Assembly (NCBI GenBank): GCA_964570205.1
Contig: CAZMXI010000023.1
Location: forward strand, 1-36,650
Direction: 5' to 3'
DNA length: 36,650 nucleotides
Source of the DNA: CAZMXI01 sp964570205
GTDB taxonomy: Bacteria; Planctomycetota; Phycisphaerae; Tepidisphaerales; Tepidisphaeraceae
The position numbers were made by a program, and so were the translations under genes. Position 1 is the first letter of the stretch; each line of letters opens with the position of its first letter. Shown here piece by piece: positions 20,871 through 25,853 of the stretch. Below the pieces are notes generated by a model. It was not told where the DNA came from, did no database searches, and saw nothing but the letters and a program-made list of their open reading frames with translations.

Positions 20871-20932
20871 TGGGTCCGGGGCATCCAGCCCCGGCCGGCG
20901 CAGCCGGAACCCGCCTACTTCGTCGTGGGAAC

Positions 20933-21202
20933 AAAAAAGGTGACGCACATCGATTTGCTGTGGAGGAGAGCTGGGAAGTAGAATCTTGCCATGCCTCACG
21001 GCCCCAGGAATCAGCCGCAGAGCCCGGCGGAACTGGAGGCGTTGCGGCATTCGGTCAGGCGATCGTGTCCCTTCGGAAGCGAGGCGTGGCAGCGGCAGAC
21101 AGGCCAGCGCCTGGGGCTGCAGGCGACACTGCGTCCGCAAGGCCGCCCCAGAAGACCCCGCGAGGCGATGCAGTCGTGAAAACGATGTGCGTCACCTTTT
21201 TT
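20933..21202 (+). mobile_element. RAYT-derived mini-element, copy 1
   Basis: This is a 270-base non-autonomous element. Its left end AAAAAAGGTGACGCACATCG (20933-20952) is an exact inverted match to its right end (21183-21202). Inside is a remnant of a Y1 (HUH) tyrosine transposase of the RAYT type that keeps only the extreme N- and C-termini. A second copy lies at 22040-22306. Mobilisation in trans by a full RAYT elsewhere is inferred. Confidence 0.8.
20991..21179 (+). pseudogene. Internally deleted RAYT transposase remnant (62 residues)
   Basis: The reading frame starts MPHGPRN, like the first residues of many planctomycete Y1 transposases. It then jumps to ELEALRHSVRRSCPFGSEAW, QRLGLQATLRPQGRPRRPRE, which is the typical transposase C-terminus. 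The HUH motif and catalytic tyrosine of the core domain are absent, so the product cannot be an active transposase. The frame is intact in this copy. The ATG is preceded by TAGAATCTTGCC, which is shared with copy 2. It may be untranslated. Confidence 0.75.
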
Positions 21203-21247
21203 GCTTTCCAGGACACTTACTATTTTCACATAGAGTAGGCTAAACTT

Positions 21248-21640
21248 ATGGCAGAAGAGAACATATATGTGATTCTAGCGGAATTGGCTCCCATGGATGG
21301 ATGTCAACTGGCGCCGGCAAAGGTTGCCGGTGCGGCTGTGCGCTTCTATGTGCCGGCATCCGATCAGGACCATGCGCGAGAGCGCTTAGTGCAGTGGGCT
21401 ACTGACGAGTGCTTCCGGGTGGTGGAGATAGAGTGGTGTGTTGACTACGAAGAGGTGGAATGGGAGTGCCCGGATAGCGAGACAGCTCAGGAGTTGATCT
21501 CGCTCGCACGGGACACGGGCAATGTGGTTCACGGGGAGTTCCATGTGTGGCCCCCCGACGCCCCTGAGAGTGGAACCGGGACGGGAGCTCTTCCTGCTGT
21601 CGAAGGACATGACGATGACGGCCGAACAGGGAATCGCTAG
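21248..21640 (+). CDS. Small acidic protein of unknown function
   Basis: I do not recognise this 130-residue protein. It is acidic and has an alternating strand-helix look: IYVILAELAPMDG, a loop, AAVRFYVPASDQDHARERLVQWATDE (a helix), then FRVVEIEWCVDYEEVEW and ELISLARDTGNVVHGEFHVW. No signal peptide or membrane span is present. It starts 45 bases after the right end of mini-element copy 1. Its 3' end overlaps the start of the TPR gene by 26 bases, which suggests a bicistronic unit. The codon use looks less GC-extreme than the flanking chromosome, consistent with acquisition. The pairing recalls small immunity-type loci, but that is a guess. Confidence 0.6.
   Translation: MAEENIYVILAELAPMDGCQLAPAKVAGAAVRFYVPASDQDHARERLVQWATDECFRVVEIEWCVDYEEVEWECPDSETAQELISLARDTGNVVHGEFHVWPPDAPESGTGTGALPAVEGHDDDGRTGNR
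21571..21597 (+). repeat. 27-base direct repeat, copy 1
   Basis: This 27-base stretch (core CGGGAGCTCTTCCTGC, 21582-21597) recurs at 22008-22034 with two mismatches. The two copies bracket the TPR gene, and the second abuts mini-element copy 2. Confidence 0.65.
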
Positions 21641-21974
21641 AGCACAGTTGTTGCGGAAGAATGGCGACTATGATGCCGCCCGGCACGTTCTCGCTGGCTT
21701 GCAGGAGTTGTGGCCAGAGTCGGCGTCCATTCGTGTTCTGCATGGTGACACCTTGGCCAAGCTCGGCTGTATTGAAGAAGCGGAGTCTGAGCTTGCACAT
21801 GCGGTAGAGCTCGAACCGGCCTCGGAAACGGCCTCACTGTCTCTGTTCCATTTGCTCTGGGAGCGAGGTAAGAAGGTGGAAGCGCTCGAAGAGATGAAGC
21901 GTTATACGCACGATTACGAGTCCGATGAGTACAAGGATATCCTGAAAGGGCTTCGAAGCAGTTTCAGAACCTAA
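21615..21974 (+). CDS. Small tetratricopeptide-repeat protein
   Basis: The 119-residue product is a compact TPR protein. About two to three helix pairs are visible: AEQGIARAQLLRKNGDYDAA, VLAGLQELWPESASIRVLHGD with LAKLGCIEEAESELAHAVEL, and LSLFHLLWERGKKVEALEEM. TPRs mediate protein-protein contacts, and the partner is unknown. AAGGA at 21603-21607 lies 7 bases before the ATG at 21615. The frame is open from 21522, but that part overlaps the upstream gene. There is no signal peptide, so it is probably cytoplasmic. It is likely co-transcribed with the overlapping 130-residue gene. Both genes sit between the two mini-elements. Confidence 0.75.
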   Translation: MTAEQGIARAQLLRKNGDYDAARHVLAGLQELWPESASIRVLHGDTLAKLGCIEEAESELAHAVELEPASETASLSLFHLLWERGKKVEALEEMKRYTHDYESDEYKDILKGLRSSFRT

Positions 21975-22007
21975 ATCCTGCTGCAACGTATAACTGCTCG
22001 TGGACCA

Positions 22008-22034
22008 TGGAACGGGGTCGGGAGCTCTTCCTGC
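22008..22034 (+). repeat. 27-base direct repeat, copy 2
   Basis: This is the second copy of the repeat at 21571-21597, ending one base before GGAACA at the left edge of mini-element copy 2. It might mark a lost paralogue of the TPR gene, or a recombination or insertion boundary. Confidence 0.65.
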
Positions 22035-22039
22035 GGAAC

Positions 22040-22306
22040 AAAAAAGGTGACGCACATCGCTTTGCGGGACCGAGGGGCGGGCAGTAGAATCTTGCCATGT
22101 CTCGCGGCCCCAGGAATCAGCCGCAGAGCCCGGCGGAACTGGAGGCCTTGCGGCGTTCGGTCCGGCGGTCGTGTCCCTTCGGGAGCGAGGCGTGGCCAGC
22201 GGCAGACAGCCCAGCGCCCGGGGCTGCAGGCGACCCGCCGCCCGCGGGGCCGGCCCCGCAAACCCCGCGAGGCGGTGCAGCCGTGAAATCTGATGTGCGT
22301 CACCTT
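22040..22306 (+). mobile_element. RAYT-derived mini-element, copy 2
   Basis: This second element has the same size, left end and internal layout as copy 1. The left end at 22040-22059 is identical. The right end is shortened to a 15-base exact inverted match (GATGTGCGTCACCTT, 22292-22306). The GGAACA preceding the A-run is shared by both copies. Interior identity is high by eye (from TAGAATCTTGCCATG to CTTCGG). Substitutions are scattered, so the copies are not recent duplicates of a long segment. Confidence 0.8.
22097..22286 (+). pseudogene. Frameshifted RAYT remnant in copy 2
   Basis: It begins MSRGPRN and uses the same jump to ELEALRRSVRRSCPFGSEAW as copy 1. Near 22196 an extra C (GTGGCCAGCGG against GTGGCAGCGG in copy 1) shifts the frame. 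The C-terminal part (QRQTAQRPGLQATRRPRGRP) continues in the next frame to 22286. No functional product is expected. Confidence 0.75.
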
Positions 22307-22449
22307 CTCGCGGTCTCACCTTTTTGTGGTCCGATCCATTCGAAACGACCGCGGGTACTTACGACATCATTTGGGAGATTACACACCCATTGGAGACGCG
22401 CGTTCCTTCAATTCAGCCTCCCGCACCATCGAAGAAATAGGAGCGGATT

Positions 22450-22875
22450 ATGAAGTGTGGTGTTCTTACGATTGTCTTCTATGCCGCTGCCGTGGGATTG
22501 GCTTCCATGGGATGTCGGCAGCAAGCGGTGGGACGCCCCAGGTCGAGCGAGATACAGAGAGCCTTGCACATGGTGGAGGAACTGAGCGAACCCGGATGTG
22601 GCACTTCACGGAGCGCGATTCTTGTCGAGCGAGGTGAACCGCAGCAAACGTTCCCAGGCGCGGAGCTGGCACAAGGAGGCCGCGGTGTGCTTTGCCTTGC
22701 GCAGCACATTCAGACGACCAGGCAAGTTGCCGTGGAAAGAGTGGACGTCTACACGCAGTTGGACTGGCGGCACCATCGTGCAGTGCTGGGGAGCCTCCCT
22801 CCAGTCCGAGCGGTTTATCTGTTCTATGATGCACAGGATGGGCTCTTAGCCGCATACGCCAAGCGGATTGATTGA
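22450..22875 (+). CDS. Putative small lipoprotein of unknown function
   Basis: I do not recognise this 141-residue protein. The N-terminus (MKCGVLTIVFYAAAVGLASMGC) looks like a lipoprotein signal peptide, with Cys22 as the candidate lipidated residue. The -3 position is Ser rather than the usual Leu/Val/Ile, so the lipobox is imperfect. The mature part ends in a beta-rich stretch (VAVERVDVYTQLDW, VRAVYLFYDAQDGLLAAY). GGAG at 22440-22443 lies 6 bases before the ATG. It lies between mini-element copy 2 and an isolated element end, so it belongs to the same accessory islet. Confidence 0.6.
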   Translation: MKCGVLTIVFYAAAVGLASMGCRQQAVGRPRSSEIQRALHMVEELSEPGCGTSRSAILVERGEPQQTFPGAELAQGGRGVLCLAQHIQTTRQVAVERVDVYTQLDWRHHRAVLGSLPPVRAVYLFYDAQDGLLAAYAKRID

Positions 22876-22905
22876 ATGCCAGGACGTCACAAAGGCCATC
22901 AACAC

Positions 22906-22936
22906 GGCCGTGAAAACGATGTGCGTCACCTTTTCT
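22906..22936 (+). mobile_element. Isolated right end of the RAYT-derived element
   Basis: The segment reading CGTGAAAACGATGTGCGTCACCTTTT in part (22909-22934) is identical to the right end of copy 1 over that span. No left end or transposase remnant lies next to it, so it is a solo end or the relic of a third copy. Confidence 0.7.
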
Positions 22937-23002
22937 GCTTCACGGTCACGCACGCGGCTAGGTCAGGCCTCCTCTTTGCCTTTCAATAAAATTTAATATG
23001 TC

Positions 23003-23031
23003 TTGACTAAATCGTAAGGTTCATTTAGATT
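23003..23031 (+). promoter_or_regulatory. Candidate promoter of the DUF2089 gene
   Basis: TTGACT (23003-23008) and TAGATT (23026-23031) are 17 bases apart in an AT-rich patch that stands out from the GC-rich surroundings. A start point near 23038 leaves a leader of about 53 bases before the ATG at 23091. Confidence 0.5.
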
Positions 23032-23090
23032 TGCGAAAGGTGGATTACGAATTACGAAACTCCCGACCGACCACCCCCGCAGACCATCCC

Positions 23091-23366
23091 ATGCTCTCGC
23101 TCAGCCGGGAAGACCTCGATTTGATCACCGAACTTGTCCTTCAGTCCGGGTCGCTAAAGCAGCTCGCCGATGCCTACGGCGTCAGTTATCCCACTATCCG
23201 CGTGCGGCTCGACCGCGTGATCGAGCGCCTTTCGGCTGCCGTCCAAGGCCGAGCGCCCGACCCGATCAGCGACTTCCTCGCCCGACTCGTAGAGCGCGGC
23301 GAACTCTCGGTCTCAAATGCCCGGGCCATTCGCGAGCTGGCGCGCAGGCCCGACCGCGAGCCGTAA
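23091..23366 (+). CDS. DUF2089-type helix-turn-helix protein
   Basis: The 91-residue product starts MLSLSREDLDLITELVLQSG and continues LKQLADAYGVSYPTIRVRLD. This is a helix-turn-helix at about residues 20-45, characteristic of DUF2089 small regulators. The C-terminal half (SDFLARLVERGELSVSNARAI) is helical and recalls the short lever helices found after such domains. The frame is open from a TTG at 23031, but that base lies inside the candidate -10 box, so I prefer the ATG at 23091 even though no ribosome site is clear. It lies 41 bases upstream of a membrane-protein gene, a common arrangement for DUF2089 genes. The two may form a sensor-regulator pair. Confidence 0.75.
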   Translation: MLSLSREDLDLITELVLQSGSLKQLADAYGVSYPTIRVRLDRVIERLSAAVQGRAPDPISDFLARLVERGELSVSNARAIRELARRPDREP

Positions 23367-23407
23367 ATCGCTGCCACATAAGAACCTCCAGCACCGGAGT
23401 AGATGCC

Positions 23408-23761
23408 ATGCAACCCTGGTGGACTGATCAACAGGCCGGCATGATCGGCGGAATCGCGGGAAGTGCTGTCGGCATCCTTGGCGGTCTCATCGGGACCATC
23501 GCCGGTATCGCGGCCCCTCGCGGCCGCCTCAAGCGGCTCGTTCTCGGCACCATGTTCACCATGGTCGTGGCCGGAGCGACCGCCCTTGCCGTCGGCCTCT
23601 ACGCCCTGGCCATCCACCAGCCCTACGCCGTGTGGTACCCGCTTGTCCTGATCGGCGGCATCAGCGTACTCGTCTTCGCCGCACTTATTCCCACACTCCG
23701 CGCCCGCTATCGCCAAGCCGAGCTCCGCCGCCTCGACGCCGAACAGTTCAGACGCTCATAA
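23408..23761 (+). CDS. Three-helix integral membrane protein
   Basis: This 117-residue protein has hydrophobic spans at about residues 12-34 (Gly-rich: GGIAGSAVGILGGLIGTIAG), 45-67 and 76-96. A basic, Arg-rich C-terminal tail (RARYRQAELRRLDAEQFRR) is probably cytoplasmic. The Gly-rich first helix suggests tight helix packing or oligomerisation. GGAG at 23396-23399 lies 8 bases before the ATG. It follows the DUF2089 regulator in a probable two-gene operon. The specific function is not recognisable. Confidence 0.7.
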   Translation: MQPWWTDQQAGMIGGIAGSAVGILGGLIGTIAGIAAPRGRLKRLVLGTMFTMVVAGATALAVGLYALAIHQPYAVWYPLVLIGGISVLVFAALIPTLRARYRQAELRRLDAEQFRRS

Positions 23762-24392
23762 TCCACCGCGCCGGATCTCTTCAACCGCACCAGTTCGCCT
23801 CATGACGCCCGAATTGGCAGCAGCCCCCCGCGCCCTCAACCAATCCGCCGGAACCGCCGGCGCTGACAGCGCCACAACCCCCCGACAATCGCGCAGTTGG
23901 TGTCCAGATCCCCCATCGCCGAAACGGCCGCTCACATCGCTTCCGTGTAATTGTCCAAGTGCCGCGCAGCACACCACAGGCAGAACGGCACCGTGTCCGG
24001 GCAGGTGATTCCCGCTGCCGGCGCGCCATCCTCGCTCAAATCCGCCTGCCCGGCGTCTTCCGCGACACCGGCCGGCGGTGGCTTGTGCGCGGGCGGATCG
24101 TCTTCTCGCGCTGGAAGAGGCTGTTTCTGGCGGCCATGCCGCTCTGGCCCTGGGTGATCTCGATCTGGCTCTGCACATAGGCCCGGCTCAGGATAAGGAA
24201 GGCGGCCGTGCGCACCTGGGCGGTTTGGGCAAGGTGAGCAAGCATATCGCCTTGTATTACATGCTCTTGCTGAGGTTTCGGTGGCGCATTAGCCGCAAGC
24301 TGTGGTAATATAATTGAGAATGCGGACTTCTTTGTCCGAATACCGACGGCTCGTGCTCATACAGAACGGAAACCCGGACGGAGGACCTGAGA
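23762..24392 (+). other. 631-base stretch without a convincing gene
   Basis: Short frames run through this stretch on both strands, but none has a ribosome site with a recognisable protein. Around 23960-24180 a plus-strand frame ends RGRIVFSRWKRLFLAAMPLW followed by a stop codon, and could be a decayed gene. A TATAAT at 24309-24314, without a matching -35 box, lies 79 bases before the HAF-protein start. Confidence 0.4.
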
Positions 24393-25595
24393 ATGCACCT
24401 GAAACCACTCCGGTTTGGCCACGTGGTCGATGCGAGCGTTAACCGGTTGGCCGCGGAATGCTGCGCGCGCCAGGCCGAGGGCATCGGTCAAGTTCCTTGT
24501 GGCCTGGGCATCGTTTCGCTTGCGATGGTTCTGCTCTTCACCTTGCCCTGTCGGGCTGGCTTTACACCCCTGGGAGACCTGCCCGGAGGCAGTTTTTCCA
24601 GCGCGGCGTTCGGGTGTTCATCTGATGGATCTGTCGTCGTCGGCTATGGCTTTCCTTCAGGCCAAAAGGCGTTTCGCTGGACGGCCGGAGGCGGCATGGT
24701 CGCTTTGGGCACCCTGCCCAATACCTACGGCAGCGGCGCGGAAGGTTGCTCGGGCGATGGCCTGGTTGTGGTCGGCCAGTCCGGCGACGAGGCGTTCCGC
24801 TGGACAAGCAACGGAGGCACGGTCGGCCTGGGCGACCTCCCCGGCGGGTATTTCTGGAGCAAGGCTCGATCCGCGTCGTTCAATGGAAACGTCGTTGTCG
24901 GCTATGGCAGGGCGGACGCCGGGTGGGAAGCGTTCCGCTGGACGACCGATGGCGGCATGGCCAGCCTCGGTGACCTGACGGGCGGGGCGACCGAGAGCCA
25001 GGCCTCTCATGTCTCGGGCGATGGCTCGGTTGTCGTCGGCTACGGTACGTCCGCCTCAGGAAAGGAGGCGTTCCGCTGGACGGCCGATGGCGGCATGGTC
25101 GGCCTGGGCGACCTGCCCGGCGGGAACTTCGGCAGCAAGGCAATCGCCTGCTCGACGGATGGAACCATCATCGTGGGCGGTGCTAGTTCAGCGGCCGGAT
25201 ACGAGGCTTTCCGTTGGACGGCCGATGGCGGCATGGTCGGCCTGGGCGACCTGCCCGGCGGGATCGTCATATCCGAGGCCCACGACGTCTCGGCTGACGG
25301 CTCCGTGGTGGTGGGAATCGCGGACATGGGCGCGGCCATCCAGAAAGCCTTCATCTGGGATGCCGTCAACGGCATCCAAAGCCTCCAGGATGTCCTGATC
25401 CAACAAGGTGACGACCTCACTGGCTGGACCTTGATGAATGCCGAAGCGATTTCCGATGATGGCCGGACCATCGTCGGCATTGGCAAGAACCCCAGTGGAC
25501 AATCCGAGGCGTTTGTTGCAACGATCGTTCCCGAGCCAGCCGCGCTGAGCCTGCTGGCCCTGTGCGGACTGGCTCTGATCCGCCACCGCCGGTGA
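24393..25595 (+). CDS. HAF-repeat extracellular protein with PEP-CTERM anchor
   Basis: The 400-residue protein is built of about six repeats of some 45-50 residues with the pattern EAFRWTADGGMVGLGDLPGG, then DGSVVVGYG. These are HAF-type extracellular repeats expected to form a beta-propeller-like fold. The C-terminus VPEPAALSLLALCGLALIRHRR is a textbook PEP-CTERM sorting signal (PEP motif, helix, basic tail), processed by an exosortase. No exosortase gene is in the window. A hydrophobic export segment lies at about residues 38-56, after an unusually long n-region of about 36 residues. CGGAGG at 24379-24384, 8 bases before the ATG, supports this start. At DNA level two repeat units (near 25070-25124 and 25207-25261) are almost identical. 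Confidence 0.88.
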   Translation: MHLKPLRFGHVVDASVNRLAAECCARQAEGIGQVPCGLGIVSLAMVLLFTLPCRAGFTPLGDLPGGSFSSAAFGCSSDGSVVVGYGFPSGQKAFRWTAGGGMVALGTLPNTYGSGAEGCSGDGLVVVGQSGDEAFRWTSNGGTVGLGDLPGGYFWSKARSASFNGNVVVGYGRADAGWEAFRWTTDGGMASLGDLTGGATESQASHVSGDGSVVVGYGTSASGKEAFRWTADGGMVGLGDLPGGNFGSKAIACSTDGTIIVGGASSAAGYEAFRWTADGGMVGLGDLPGGIVISEAHDVSADGSVVVGIADMGAAIQKAFIWDAVNGIQSLQDVLIQQGDDLTGWTLMNAEAISDDGRTIVGIGKNPSGQSEAFVATIVPEPAALSLLALCGLALIRHRR

Positions 25596-25699
25596 AGAGC
25601 GGGCAACTGCCCTGTGTCTGACATGCGGGCGGGCATGCACTCCCGTACCCCGCTTCGTGTTTCAACCGTCGCTCCTCACCCGCACCATTTTCGTGCCCA

Positions 25700-25719
25700 T
25701 TCGTGCCGTTCGTGGCCTC
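25700..25719 (+). repeat. Dispersed TTCGTGCC-type repeat, copy B
   Basis: This is the partner of 14581-14600 (19 of 20 identical). The upstream bases TTCGTGCCCA (25690-25699) add a further unit of the same word. It lies in the spacer between the HAF-protein gene and the diheme protein gene. Confidence 0.6.
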
Positions 25720-25853
25720 GTGTTTCCTGTCCTTCCTTCGCGCCGTCGCGGTTCCACTACCCACCACCCCGGCCTTGCTTTCCACTGGACTTACGAACCC
25801 ATGCCTCGCATACTCCTTCTGGCACGATGTTGGGCATCCACGGGAGCCATATC

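Noticed and set aside
18886..20934. Minus-strand 682-codon frame over the DUF885 gene
   Set aside because: It has no recognisable domain, and the opposite strand has a zinc-site-containing protein with a signal peptide and ribosome site.
20991..21179. The 62-codon frame in mini-element 1 as an independent functional gene
   Set aside because: It contains only transposase ends without a catalytic core, and copy 2 is frameshifted, so a pseudogene remnant is the better call.
20798..22936. CRISPR array
   Set aside because: The repeats are too few and unevenly spaced, lie in inverted orientation and contain transposase coding remnants. No cas genes are present.
24309..24314. TATAAT as a promoter for the HAF protein
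   Set aside because: No -35-like box lies at 15-19 bases upstream. I kept it only as a remark.
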